64,000 nucleotides of DNA from Actinomadura barringtoniae. GTDB taxonomy: Bacteria; Actinomycetota; Actinomycetes; Streptosporangiales; Streptosporangiaceae. The notes under the pieces were generated by a model. It saw only the letters and a list, made by a program, of their open reading frames with translations. It searched no databases and was not told the DNA's origin. Positions 26,851 through 35,572 of the stretch are shown here, in pieces; the first letter of the stretch is position 1; each line of letters starts with the position of its first letter. The DNA lies in NCBI RefSeq assembly GCF_017573505.1, contig NZ_JAGEOJ010000013.1:186001-250000 (forward strand), read 5' to 3'. The position numbers and the translations under genes are program-made.

Positions 26851-27719
26851 CAGGACTCCTTGGGGGTGCCGGCGAAGTGCACTGGAACGTTGTCGATGAG
26901 GTGGGTGGTGCCGACCCGGCCCGCCACGGCCAGGACGGCGTCGCCGGTGTGTCCGGCCTCGACCTCGGTGAAGGTCGAGGGGTCGACCAGCACGAGGTAG
27001 TCGAGCTTCAGCGGCGGATCGGCGCCCACCGCCTTGTCGAGCACGGCCTTGGCCGCCGCGACCACCGCCGCGGGACCGCCGGGCGCCGCGTCCTCCCCCG
27101 CCTGCAGCGCCTGCGAGAGCGACAGCGCGGTCCGCCGTTCGGCCTCCGACAGGTAGCGGTTGCGGCTGGACAGGGCCAGCCCGCCGAGCTCCCGTACGGT
27201 CGGCCCGCCCACGATCCGCACCGGCACCTCGAGGTCGGCGACCATCCGGCGGATCATGGCCAGCTGCTGGGCGTCCTTCTCGCCGAAGATCGCGACGTCC
27301 GGGCGCACCACGTTCAACAACTTCATGACGACCGTGAGCATTCCGTCGAAGTGCCCGGGCCGGGTGATCCCCTCCACCACGCGCCCCATGGGCCCGGAGT
27401 CGATCGTCACCACGGGCGGCGTGGGATACATCACGTCCTGGGTGGGGGCGAAGACGATGTCCACGCCCTCGGCCGCGCACGCCTCGATGTCGGCGGCGAA
27501 CGTACGGGGATAACGGTCCAGGTCCTCGCCCGGCCCGAACTGCAGCGGGTTGACGAAGATGCTGACCGCGACCACGTCGGCCACCTGATGTGCCTTGCGG
27601 ATCAGCGACCGGTGCCCCTCGTGCAGCGCGCCCATCGTCGGTACGAGCGCCAGCGTGCCCGTCACCCCGGAACGTACCGAGGCCAGCTCCTCACGGGTCT
27701 TCGCGATGACCGGAGTCAC
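26850..27719 (-). CDS. panC: pantothenate synthetase PanC
   Basis: A 289-residue ligase that joins pantoate and beta-alanine. Motifs: VPTMGALHEGHRSLIRKA (HxGH), SIFVNPLQFGPGEDLDRYPR, FGEKDAQQLAMIRRMVADL, then LALSSRNRYLS with the KMSKS-like loop. It starts 11 bases after the DUF2520 stop and is coupled to panD, so pantoate activation, beta-alanine supply and the DUF2520 protein are made together. panB is not in the window. Confidence 0.96.
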   Translation of the reverse strand: MTPVIAKTREELASVRSGVTGTLALVPTMGALHEGHRSLIRKAHQVADVVAVSIFVNPLQFGPGEDLDRYPRTFAADIEACAAEGVDIVFAPTQDVMYPTPPVVTIDSGPMGRVVEGITRPGHFDGMLTVVMKLLNVVRPDVAIFGEKDAQQLAMIRRMVADLEVPVRIVGGPTVRELGGLALSSRNRYLSEAERRTALSLSQALQAGEDAAPGGPAAVVAAAKAVLDKAVGADPPLKLDYLVLVDPSTFTEVEAGHTGDAVLAVAGRVGTTHLIDNVPVHFAGTPKES

Positions 27720-27730
27720 GGTGCCCTCCC

Positions 27731-28639
27731 TCAGTCGGCCAGGACTTCGAGGAGCCGCTCGGCGTCCTCGGGCTTCAGCATTCCGGCGTCGAGCGCGCGG
27801 TCGGCGGTGAGGCGTGCCAGCGCCACGTACGCGCGCAGACCGGCGGGCGAGACGCGGCCGAGCTCGGCGACGTGGTCGGCGACCGTGCCCGAGTCGCCGC
27901 GGGCGACCGGGCCGGTGAGGCCGCCGATGCCGAGCCGCAGCGCGTTGTCGAGCGCGGCGCCGAGCAGCGGGCCGAGCATCCGGCCGGGCTCGGCGACGCC
28001 GGCCTCGCGGAGCAGGTCCATCGACTCCACGACCAGCGTGACCAGGTGGTTCGCACCGCCCGCCAGCGCCGCGTGGTAGAGCGGGCGGGCCTCCTCGGTG
28101 ATCCAGGCGGGCTCGCCGCCCATCTCCAGGACCAGTGCCTCAGCGACCGGGCGGAGCGGGTCGGGGGCGGTGACGCCGAACGAGATGCCGCTGAGGCGGC
28201 TGACGTCGTCCTCGCGTCCGGTGAACGTCATGACCGGGTGCAGCGCCAGCGGCAGCGCGCCGGCCCGGGTGACCGGGTCGAGCACGGCGGTGCCGTAGCG
28301 GCCACTCGTGTGGGCGAACAGCTTGCCGGCCACCGCGACGTCGGTGGCGACCAGGCCCGCGGCCAGCTCGGGCAGCGCGTCGTCGGGAACGGTCAGCAGG
28401 ATCAGGTCGGCCGCGGCGACGACCTCCTGCGGGGTGCCGATGGCCGCGCCGGGCAGCCGTTCACCGGCCCGCCGCCGGGACTCCTCCGACACCGCGGACG
28501 CCGCCACGAGCCGGTGACCGGCGCGTGCGAGCGCGGCCCCGAGCGCGGTGCCGACGCGGCCCGCGCCGACGACGCCGACCGAGAGCCGGGCCGGCCGATC
28601 CTCGGGCGTGCCGGAGGCGGGCGTGACCGATGAGTCCAT
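27731..28639 (-). CDS. Rossmann-fold DUF2520 protein, possible ketopantoate reductase
   Basis: A 302-residue protein with an NADP-binding Rossmann fold (LSVGVVGAGRVGTALGAALA, LILLTVPDDALPEL) and a C-terminal helical DUF2520 domain (LYHAALAGGANHLVTLVVES, LGPLLGAALDNALRLG). The plan is that of 6-phosphogluconate/ketopantoate-type reductases. It is always found with panC in this group of bacteria (Rv3603c is the counterpart), and no panE is visible here, so ketopantoate reduction is a reasonable inference. Start at MDSSVTPASG; the extension to 28720 has no family residues. Confidence 0.8.
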   Translation of the reverse strand: MDSSVTPASGTPEDRPARLSVGVVGAGRVGTALGAALARAGHRLVAASAVSEESRRRAGERLPGAAIGTPQEVVAAADLILLTVPDDALPELAAGLVATDVAVAGKLFAHTSGRYGTAVLDPVTRAGALPLALHPVMTFTGREDDVSRLSGISFGVTAPDPLRPVAEALVLEMGGEPAWITEEARPLYHAALAGGANHLVTLVVESMDLLREAGVAEPGRMLGPLLGAALDNALRLGIGGLTGPVARGDSGTVADHVAELGRVSPAGLRAYVALARLTADRALDAGMLKPEDAERLLEVLAD

Positions 28640-28912
28640 GTTCTTCGTTCCAGTCCTCGGGTGGGTACCGGACGTGCGCGGTCCAGCGTACCTGCGGCCC
28701 CGGAGAGGCACAGCACCCACGCACGCCCTGCCGTCACGGTGACTGCTTGACTACTGAACGTGATACCAGAACCGACCGGGTGGTCACACTTGGACCGCGA
28801 CAGAGGTCCAATCCTTGCTGACGATCTCGAATGCGAGGTAACTCTGAGTTGTGACGGCCGTCACGCAAGGTGAAGAAAGGGCGCTCCGCCCGACGACGAG
28901 ATGGAGCACACC

Positions 28913-29173
28913 GTGATCAAGACAGCCCTCAAGACCGGTGCGGTCACCGCGACCATCGCCGGAGCCACCTTCATGGCCGGACCGGCGATGGCCTCCCCCC
29001 ACAACCACAACCACGGCAACGCGATCGGCAACACCGTGAACGTCACGATCGTCGGCGGCTACGGCGTCACCTGCGGCTCGGTGTCGGTGGCCGGTCAGGC
29101 CGGCACCAACTGCAACCACAACGGCGTCAAGAACCACTCCAACGCGAGCGACGCCGGCGGCAACTCCGGCTGA
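28913..29173 (+). CDS. small secreted protein, His/Asn-rich
   Basis: An 86-residue protein starting MIKTALKTGAVTATIAGATF with a signal peptide cut after GPAMA. The mature part has HNHNHGN, a hydrophobic strand pair (GNTVNVTIVGGYGVTCG and GSVSVAGQAGTNC) with two cysteines and a His/Asn/Ser-rich tail. The GN-V-V and two-Cys layout recalls chaplin repeats but lacks the chaplin core, so I call it only chaplin-like. GTG at 28913 is preferred because GGAG is six bases upstream; the ATG four codons earlier lacks a site. A strong terminator follows. Confidence 0.7.
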   Translation: MIKTALKTGAVTATIAGATFMAGPAMASPHNHNHGNAIGNTVNVTIVGGYGVTCGSVSVAGQAGTNCNHNGVKNHSNASDAGGNSG

Positions 29174-29222
29174 CCACCGCAAGGAACGAGGCCACCACCA
29201 GGAACCAGGCCCATCGTAAGGA

Positions 29223-29269
29223 ACGACTCCGCCCCACCGCTCATCCTCACAGCGGTGGGGCGGAGTCGT
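29223..29269 (+). terminator. strong terminator after the secreted protein
   Basis: A perfect 19-base stem (29223-29241 with 29251-29269) and a nine-base loop. It also separates the plus-strand gene from element A and the convergent ABC permease. Confidence 0.85.
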
Positions 29270-29291
29270 ACCGATGGAGCTGACCGGCCGA

Positions 29292-29434
29292 CTCAGCCCG
29301 CACGCGAGCGCGTTACCTGAGCCCGGCGCGAGCGGAGCGAGCGCCGGGCGAAGACGGCGAAGCCGTGTCGCGCTCGCACTCTTTTGCGGTTCGGGCCCCG
29401 AGCCGCAAGGCGAGGGGCCCGAGGCCGCGAAAGC
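29292..29434 (-). repeat. structured dispersed element, copy A
   Basis: Read from 29434 down to 29292. It shares order and structure with copies B (32843-32991) and C (37794-37935): hairpin 1 with a 14-base loop, then a three-way junction of helix 2 enclosing hairpin 3 (ACGGC-TTC-GCCGT here) and hairpin 4 (GCCCGGCGC with GCGCCGGGC). Its first base is the last base of the permease stop codon, so it would form the 3' end of the ABC operon message. Confidence 0.85.
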
Positions 29435-31926
29435 TAGGCAGACAGGGACTCCACGATCGAGGTCTTGGCGGCGCGGCGGGCGGGCAGCACGGCGGCGAGC
29501 ATGCCCGCGGCCCCGGCCAGCACCATGAAGCCCACGATCTGCAGGTAGGGCAGCGCGAAGACCGAACTCTTGGACATCGAGTTGGTGACGGCCCAGCCGA
29601 ACACCACCCCGAGCGCGCAGCCGGTGAACGCGCCGATCACGGCCATGACCAGTGCCTCGACCGAGAGCATCCGGCGCAACTGGCGCTTGGTGATGCCGAG
29701 CGCGCGCAGCAGCGCCGACTCCCGGGTCCGTTCCACCACCGACAGCGTCAGGGTGTTGGCGATGCCGAACAGCGCGATGATGATCGCCAGGCCGAGCAGC
29801 CCGCCGAAGATCATCAGCACCATGTCCAGCGCCTTGGTGTACTCGGCCTTGATGTCGGCCGACGAGGTCAGCTTGACGGCCGGGTACGGCTTGGCCGCGG
29901 CCTCGATCGCCTTGCGCGCCTGGTCGCTCTGGCCGTCCTTGGCGTTCAGGTAGACCGACTCGGGGTCCTTGGCGCCGAAGTACCGCGTGAAGTCGGCCTC
30001 GGTCATCAGGAACGTCGGCAGCGGCATGTCACCGCTCACGGTCGCGACGAGCTTCAACGGGACCGAGCCGTGCGGCGTGGCGACCCGGACCGTCTGGCCG
30101 ACGCGCATGCCGCGGCTCTTGGCCACGTTCTCATCGGCCGCCATCGTTCCGGGGCGCAGGTCCGCGATGGTGCCGCCCTTGAACTCGGGCTTCACCACGG
30201 TGCCGAGCGAGGACTGGGTGACCGATCCGACGTGGCTGTCGGAGTCGCCGACCCTGACCTCCTGCTCCTGCATGGTGGTGACGGCCGACAGCTGCGGCAG
30301 CTTGCGCAGGGCGCCGACGAGCGCGCCCGGCACCGGCTTCTGCTCGTCGCCGAGGTGGGTCTCCAGCTGGAAGTCGACCGGGAACTGCTTCTCCAGCTGC
30401 GCGGTCGAGGTGGCCTTGCCGCTGGCCGCGACCACGGCGAACAGGCTCATCAGCCCGACGCCGATGGTGAGCGCGATGGTCGTGGTGGCGGTGCGCCGCG
30501 GCGAGCGCCGCGCGTTCTCCACCGCGAGGCGCCCGGGCACGCCGCCGAGCCGCGCCGGGATCGCCCCGGCGAGGCCGCCGAGCGGCCGGACGAGCGCGGG
30601 CATCAGCGCGATCACCGCGAGGAAGATCAGACCACCGGCGAACGCGACCAGGAACATCGCGGTCTCGCCCTTCTCCATGCCCAGCGAGCCGTACGCCGCC
30701 GCCAGCAGCCCGAGGCCGCCCAGCAGGACCGTCAGCGTCGTCCGCATCCAGCCGAGCCTGAACCGGCCGCTGCCGGGCTCCATGTCCGAGCGCAGGGCCG
30801 CGATGGGCGCGACCCGCGTCGCCGCGCGTGCGGGCAGCAGGGCCGACACCACGGTCACCAGGACGCCCACCACCATGCCGATCACGGCGGTACGGGGCGC
30901 GAACGACAGCCCCTCGTTCGGCATGTCGGCGCCGAGCCAGTTGATCACCGCGAGCGCGCCGCCGCCGAGCGCGGCTCCGGCCGCCAGCCCGAACAGCGAG
31001 CCGACGATGCCGACGACCACGGACTCGACCAGCACGCCGTTGAAGATCTGCCGGCGGGTGGCGCCGACGCAGCGCAGCAGCGCCATCTCGCGCATCCGCT
31101 GGGCGATCAGGATGGAGAAGGTGTTGTAGATGACCAGCGCCGACACCAGCAGCGACACCAGCCCGAACAGCAGCAGCCCGGTCCGGATGATCTTCATGTC
31201 GGCGCCGGCCGACTTGGCCAGCCGGTCGCCGAGCTGCTTGCCGTTGACCACGTCGAACGTGCCGCCGACCACCTTGGAGATGTCGCCGAGGCCCCCGCCC
31301 GCGACGTCGATCTCCTCGTAGGTCTTCTGGCCGGTCATCTGGAGCGCGGTCGCCGGGTCGAAGCCGACCGCGCCGCGGTAGCCCGCGTCCTGGTCGATGC
31401 CGAAGTCGGCGATGCCGGAGAGCTTGAACGTGTGCGGCCGCACCTTCTGGTCGAAGACCGTCACGGTGTCGCCGACGTGAAAGCCCTGGCGCTTGGCGGT
31501 CTTCTCGTCCACCACCGCCTCGCCGGGACCGGCGGGCGCCTTGCCGGTGGTGATGTCGTAGCGCAGCAGCTTCCCGGACGGGACCGACAGGCCCGCGGTC
31601 GGCACGTCGCCGATGACCTTGCCGTCCTTGCCGACCAGGGCCGCGTCGCCGCGCACCATGCCCTGCGCGTCCGTCACACCCGGCACCTTGCGGATCTTGG
31701 CGAGCAGGTCGGCCGGGATCTGGCCCTCGGCCGCGCCCTGCTTGTGCACCACGGCCGCGTCGACCCTGTCGGCCGAACGGGCGAACCTGGTGTCGACGCC
31801 GTTCTGCATGGTGTCGGTCAGCACGAACGTGCCGGCGATGAAGCCGACCCCGAGCGTGATCGCGATCCCGGTGAGCAGGAGGCGCAGCTTGTGGGCCGCC
31901 AGGCCCGCGAGCGTCGTCTTCAGCAC
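29434..31926 (-). CDS. FtsX/MacB-type ABC exporter permease, double domain
   Basis: An 830-residue permease built of two repeats. Each has a large extracytoplasmic domain followed by a three-helix FtsX block (LVSLLVSALVIYNTFSILIA, REMALLRCVGATRRQIF, ESVVVGIVGSLFGLAAG; then LGLAIIIALFGIANTLTLSV, RESALLRALGITKRQLRRML), with an extra helix pair between. The first residues LKTTLAGLAAHKLRLLLTG are typical of DevC/MacB-type permeases that export lipids, peptides or lipoproteins. Starts with GTG one base after the ATPase stop, so the two are coupled. Element A begins at its stop codon. Confidence 0.93.
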   Translation of the reverse strand: MLKTTLAGLAAHKLRLLLTGIAITLGVGFIAGTFVLTDTMQNGVDTRFARSADRVDAAVVHKQGAAEGQIPADLLAKIRKVPGVTDAQGMVRGDAALVGKDGKVIGDVPTAGLSVPSGKLLRYDITTGKAPAGPGEAVVDEKTAKRQGFHVGDTVTVFDQKVRPHTFKLSGIADFGIDQDAGYRGAVGFDPATALQMTGQKTYEEIDVAGGGLGDISKVVGGTFDVVNGKQLGDRLAKSAGADMKIIRTGLLLFGLVSLLVSALVIYNTFSILIAQRMREMALLRCVGATRRQIFNGVLVESVVVGIVGSLFGLAAGAALGGGALAVINWLGADMPNEGLSFAPRTAVIGMVVGVLVTVVSALLPARAATRVAPIAALRSDMEPGSGRFRLGWMRTTLTVLLGGLGLLAAAYGSLGMEKGETAMFLVAFAGGLIFLAVIALMPALVRPLGGLAGAIPARLGGVPGRLAVENARRSPRRTATTTIALTIGVGLMSLFAVVAASGKATSTAQLEKQFPVDFQLETHLGDEQKPVPGALVGALRKLPQLSAVTTMQEQEVRVGDSDSHVGSVTQSSLGTVVKPEFKGGTIADLRPGTMAADENVAKSRGMRVGQTVRVATPHGSVPLKLVATVSGDMPLPTFLMTEADFTRYFGAKDPESVYLNAKDGQSDQARKAIEAAAKPYPAVKLTSSADIKAEYTKALDMVLMIFGGLLGLAIIIALFGIANTLTLSVVERTRESALLRALGITKRQLRRMLSVEALVMAVIGAFTGCALGVVFGWAVTNSMSKSSVFALPYLQIVGFMVLAGAAGMLAAVLPARRAAKTSIVESLSA

Positions 31927-31927
31927 G

Positions 31928-32695
31928 TCAGCCCCCGAGGCTCTTCAGGACGTCCAGCACGGTGCCGGGCGTGGGCTGGTAGGTCTCGGTGACGATCTGG
32001 CCGTCGCGCAGGAACACCACGCGGTCGGCATAGGAGGCGGCGACCGGGTCGTGTGTGACCATCACGATCGTCTGGCCCATCTCGCGGACCGACGAGCGCA
32101 GGAAGCTCAGCACCTCGGCGCTCGACCGCGAGTCCAGGTTGCCGGTCGGCTCGTCGGCGAAGATGACCTGCGGCCGGCAGACCAGCGCGCGGGCGCACGC
32201 CACCCGCTGCTGCTGGCCGCCCGACAGCTCGTTCGGCCGGTGCGAGAGCCGGTCGCGGAGCCCGACGACGTCCACGACCTGGTCGAACCACTGCCGGTCG
32301 GGCTTGCGGCCCGCCAGCTCCAGCGGCAGCAGGATGTTCTGCTCGGCGTTCAGCGTCGGCAGCAGGTTGAACGCCTGGAAGATGAACCCGACCCGGTCGC
32401 GGCGCAGCAGCGTGAGCTGCTTGTCGCCGAGCTGCGTGATCTCGGCGTCGCCGAGCTGGACCCGGCCGGCGCTCACGGTGTCCAGGCCCGCGAGGCAGTG
32501 CATGAGGGTGGACTTGCCCGACCCGGACGGGCCCATGATCGCGGTGAAGGCGCCGCGGGCGAACCCGACGCTCACCCCGCGCAGCGCGTGCACGGCGGCG
32601 TCGCCCGACCCGTACACCTTGGTCACCTCGGTGGCCACGACGGCCGGTACGGCTGTGGCGGTGCCCGCTGGGGGGCCTGCGTAGGTGCTGGTCAC
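31928..32695 (-). CDS. ABC exporter ATPase (LolD/MacB type)
   Basis: A 255-residue ATPase. Walker A MGPSGSGKSTLMHCLAGLD, Q-loop FQAFNLLPTLNAEQN, signature NELSGGQQQRVACARAL, Walker B VIFADEPTGNLDS, and the switch His in VMVTHDP. It would energise the double FtsX permease downstream. Start: GTG at 32695, where AAGGAG lies eight bases upstream; the frame to 32731 has none. Copy B of the structured element lies 150 bases upstream. The two-component system at 33541-35473 is the likely controller. Confidence 0.94.
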   Translation of the reverse strand: MTSTYAGPPAGTATAVPAVVATEVTKVYGSGDAAVHALRGVSVGFARGAFTAIMGPSGSGKSTLMHCLAGLDTVSAGRVQLGDAEITQLGDKQLTLLRRDRVGFIFQAFNLLPTLNAEQNILLPLELAGRKPDRQWFDQVVDVVGLRDRLSHRPNELSGGQQQRVACARALVCRPQVIFADEPTGNLDSRSSAEVLSFLRSSVREMGQTIVMVTHDPVAASYADRVVFLRDGQIVTETYQPTPGTVLDVLKSLGG

Positions 32696-32842
32696 GGCGG
32701 TTCTCCTTCGTGGTGTGAACGTCGTGATCAACGCTAGGGATCGGCCCTCCCGCTGCCATCGACCATGCGGCCACGCTTGGCGTCAGCACATGAGCCGACC
32801 CGCCCGCCCCCGTACGACCTGAGACGTACGCTGTATTGCTTA

Positions 32843-32991
32843 GCTTTCGCGGCCTCGGGCCCCTCGCCTGGCGGCTCGGGGCCCGAACCGCAAAAGCGTG
32901 CGAGCGCGACATCGCTTCGCGATCTGGCGCCGGGCCCTCGCCTTCGGCGTTGGGCCCGGCGCCAGGTGACGCGCTCGCGGCGCGGGCTGAG
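32843..32991 (+). repeat. structured dispersed element, copy B
   Basis: A 149-base element. Hairpin 1: GCTTTCGCGG (32843-32852) with CCGCAAAAGC (32888-32897), then CC opposite A, then TCGGGCCCC (32855-32863) with GGGGCCCGA (32878-32886) and a 14-base loop. Helix 2: GCGAGCGCG (32900-32908) with CGCGCTCGC (32970-32978). Hairpin 3: ATCGC-TTC-GCGAT. Hairpin 4: a perfect 14-base stem (32924-32937 with 32952-32965). It ends GCGGGCTGAG like A and C. It sits upstream of the ABC ATPase gene and reads away from it. The rest of 32696-33113 holds no gene. Confidence 0.85.
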
Positions 32992-33113
32992 CTGGTCCGG
33001 GAACGGCGAACGCCGGAGACCTGGCGTTGGTCTCCGGCGTTCTCGCGCTTGAGTGTTCCTGCTGTCTTACACCTCGTGCCGCCGCGCCTCAGGGGCGCGG
33101 CTCGGCGCGGGTC

Positions 33114-33359
33114 CTAGCTGTGGTGGCCGTGGCCGCCTACGGACGCGCCGCCCTTGCAGCCGGCGCCGGCGATGCCGAGCACGGCCACGGCGTTGCCGCA
33201 GACGCTGATCGGGATGGAGATCGGGGCGACGACCTGGTTGCCGCTGAGGACACCGCCGGCGCCGCTGGTGTGAATGTCGGCGTTCGCGGGGGCGGCGGCG
33301 AGCACCGAGCCGGTGACGGCGAAGGCGAGAACGCCGGTGGCGGCGAGCTTCTTGAGCAC
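33114..33359 (-). CDS. short chaplin (surface hydrophobin)
   Basis: An 81-residue secreted protein with a signal peptide ending at APANA and one chaplin domain: SGAGGVLSGNQVVAPISIPI, then SVCGNAVAVLGIAGAGC. The two cysteines, the GN pair and the hydrophobic strand order match the ChpD-H class. Chaplins assemble into amyloid rodlets that make aerial hyphae hydrophobic. The tail is Gly/His-rich (GGHGHHS). Start: GTG with GGGAGGA five bases upstream. Confidence 0.9.
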   Translation of the reverse strand: MLKKLAATGVLAFAVTGSVLAAAPANADIHTSGAGGVLSGNQVVAPISIPISVCGNAVAVLGIAGAGCKGGASVGGHGHHS

Positions 33360-33540
33360 GTGGATCCTCCCGTACGTGGGGGCCGTTGGGGGCCCGACCT
33401 GACTTCCAGGTGCCGCGGTCTCGCCCTTGAGACCACGTCACGTACAGTAGTTATCCAGTTACCGATGGGAAAGGCAAACACCAACCCAAGGTCGAAGGCA
33501 AAAAGTCACCTCGGAGTAATCACTTCGTGACGGAGAGTTG

Positions 33541-34242
33541 TCAGCTTTGACCGCTCTTGACCAGACCTGTCTCGTAGGCGAACACGACCGCCTGGACCCG
33601 GTCCCGGAGCTCCAGTTTCATCAGGATCCGGCCCATGTGGGTCTTCACGGTCGCCTCGGAGACGAAGAGCCGCTCGGCGATCTCGCCGTTCGACATGCCC
33701 CTGGCCACCAGGTGCAGGACCTCGGTCTCGCGCTCGGTCAGTGACTTCAGCGCCGCACCGCTCGCCTGCTGCTCCTTGTCGGGCAGGTGCAGCGCGAACC
33801 GGTCCAGCAGCCGCTTGGTCGTGCTGGGCGCGACCACCGCGTCGCCCGAGTGCACGGCCCGGATCGCCTCGATCAGCTGGGCCGGCCCGGCGTCCTTGAG
33901 AAGGAAGCCGCCCGCGCCCGCCTTGATCGCGGCGAAGGCGTACTCGTCGAGGTCGAACGTGGTGAGGATGACGACCTTGGGCACCTCGCCGCCCGCGGTG
34001 ATCCGCCGGGTCGCCTCGATCCCGTCCATCCGCGGCATGCGCACGTCCATGAGGACCACGTCGGCGGTGGTCGCGCGCAGCTGCTCGAGCGCCTGCGCGC
34101 CGTCGGCGGCCTCGCCGACCACGTCGATGTCCTGCTGGGCGTCCAGCACCATCTTGAAGCCCGCCCGCACCAGCTCCTGGTCGTCGACCAGCATCACCCT
34201 GATCGGGCCGGCGTCGTCCTCGTCCGGGACCACCTGGCTCAC
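33541..34242 (-). CDS. NarL/LuxR-family response regulator
   Basis: A 233-residue regulator. Receiver domain residues 14-130: MLVDDQELV with the acidic pair, phospho-acceptor Asp in VVLMDVRMPRMDG, Thr in VILTTFD and Lys in FLLKDAG. The C-terminal LuxR HTH is LTERETEVLHLVARGMSNGE and FVSEATVKTHMGRIL. Start is GTG (SQVVPDEDD). The cognate kinase gene is immediately upstream, with an 18-base repeat between them. Confidence 0.95.
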   Translation of the reverse strand: MSQVVPDEDDAGPIRVMLVDDQELVRAGFKMVLDAQQDIDVVGEAADGAQALEQLRATTADVVLMDVRMPRMDGIEATRRITAGGEVPKVVILTTFDLDEYAFAAIKAGAGGFLLKDAGPAQLIEAIRAVHSGDAVVAPSTTKRLLDRFALHLPDKEQQASGAALKSLTERETEVLHLVARGMSNGEIAERLFVSEATVKTHMGRILMKLELRDRVQAVVFAYETGLVKSGQS

Positions 34243-34246
34243 GTTC

Positions 34247-34298
34247 CGCCCGCCTCGCTCACACTGCCCGCCTCGCTCACGCTGCCCGCCTCGCTCAC
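34247..34298 (-). repeat. 18-base repeat between kinase stop and regulator start
   Basis: CGCCTCGCTCAC recurs at 34251, 34269 and 34287 (18-base period). On the coding strand each copy carries GTGAGCGAGG, so the kinase stop region and the regulator's ribosome-site region are copies of one another. Slippage duplication of a start region is the simplest reading. Confidence 0.7.
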
Positions 34299-35473
34299 GT
34301 TCTGACCTCCTCGCGCACGGGGACCCGCGCGATCACCTCGAAGCCGCCGCCGGCCCGCGGCCCGGTCCGCACCGTGCCGCCGTACATCTCGGCGCGTTCG
34401 CGCATGCCAGCCAGGCCGTGCCCGCGGCCGTCGTCATGGGCGGCGGCGCCGCGGCCGTCGTCCACGACGCTGATCTCGACCGCATCGTCACCGTAGTCCA
34501 GCCGGACCTTCGCGGTGACTGTGGGACCGCCGTGCTTGAGGGTATTGGTGAGCGCCTCCTGGACGATGCGGAAGACCGTCAGCTGGCGGCCCTCGGGCAT
34601 CTCGGGCGGCCGCCCGTGGCTCTCGAACTCCAGCTGCAGCCCCGATCCGCGGCAGGCCTCGATCAGGTCGGCGAGCTGGCCGACGCCGGGCTGCGGCGCG
34701 TACTCCTGCTCGGTCTCGTCCTCGCGCAGCACGCCGAGCAGCCGCCGCATCTCGGTCAGCGCCTGCCGGCCGGTCGCCGAGATCGCCTCCAGTGCCTGCT
34801 TGGCGCGGGCGGTGTCGGTCTCGATGGCGTACGAGGCGCCGTCGGCCTGGACGACGATCACGCTGACGTTGTGCGCGACGACGTCGTGCAGCTCTCGGGC
34901 GATCCGGGCGCGCTCGGCGGCCATGGCGATCTGCACGTCCTGCTCGCGCTCGAGTTCGAGCCGTTCGGCCCGCTCCTCCAGCGAGGTCATGTAGGCGCGG
35001 CGGGTGCGCATGTAGAGCCCGAGGATCCACACGCCGACGACGACGATGGTCAGCGCGATGAACGTGCCGCGCCGCGCCTCCCAGCCGCCGTGCGTGTAGG
35101 TGCCGCTGATCACGATCAGGACGACGCCGAACTCGGCGACCAGGGCCGCGGCGACCCCCCATCTGCGCGGCTGGTAGGCGGCCACGGCGTAGAGCGCCAT
35201 GAGGACCGCGATGTCGGCCGCCATGATGTCGACCTGGTTGAGCCACTGGGCGAACGCCACCAGGGCGATGAACGCGAAGACCGTCCGGGGAAAGGTCCGC
35301 CGGAGCACCAGCGGCGCGATCAGCACCAGGCTCAGCAGCAAGTAGACAGGGGTGCGGATGCTGTCGCCGCTGTTGAAGAACTCCGGCACGGACAGCAGCA
35401 CCAGCGGCGCCGCGAAAAAGGCGTCGATGAGGGGCGTTTTGGCACGCCACCAGTCCCAGAGTCTGCCGAGCAT
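34295..35473 (-). CDS. DesK/NarX-type sensor histidine kinase
   Basis: A 392-residue membrane kinase. Four to six membrane helices fill residues 15-160 with no large periplasmic loop, so the signal is probably sensed in the membrane. A coiled linker (TSLEERAERLELEREQDV) precedes HisKA_3 with phospho-acceptor His in RIARELHDVVAHNVSVI, then N-box FRIVQEALTNTLKHG, G1 VVDDGRGAA and G2 GHGLAGMRERAEMYGG. It pairs with the downstream regulator. DesK-type systems in Gram-positive bacteria often control an adjacent FtsX-type ABC exporter, as seen here at 29434-32695. Confidence 0.94.
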   Translation of the reverse strand: MLGRLWDWWRAKTPLIDAFFAAPLVLLSVPEFFNSGDSIRTPVYLLLSLVLIAPLVLRRTFPRTVFAFIALVAFAQWLNQVDIMAADIAVLMALYAVAAYQPRRWGVAAALVAEFGVVLIVISGTYTHGGWEARRGTFIALTIVVVGVWILGLYMRTRRAYMTSLEERAERLELEREQDVQIAMAAERARIARELHDVVAHNVSVIVVQADGASYAIETDTARAKQALEAISATGRQALTEMRRLLGVLREDETEQEYAPQPGVGQLADLIEACRGSGLQLEFESHGRPPEMPEGRQLTVFRIVQEALTNTLKHGGPTVTAKVRLDYGDDAVEISVVDDGRGAAAHDDGRGHGLAGMRERAEMYGGTVRTGPRAGGGFEVIARVPVREEVRT

Positions 35474-35572
35474 AGAGCCAGCGTACGTTCGCCGTGGTCA
35501 GCGCAGTATCAACCGCAAGGCGGACTCGGCTACGACTCAAGTCGGGCGCCGGGCCGCGATAACGTCGAGGGT

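Noticed and set aside
28901..28912. ATG start for the secreted His/Asn-rich protein
   Set aside because: The GTG at 28913 has GGAG six bases upstream, and that GGAG overlaps the ATG codon region, so the GTG is preferred.
32731..32912. Short conserved antisense frame within the structured element (start MSRSH, basic and Pro-rich) seen in all three copies
   Set aside because: The residues change between copies exactly where helices covary, so structure rather than protein appears to be conserved; no ribosome site.
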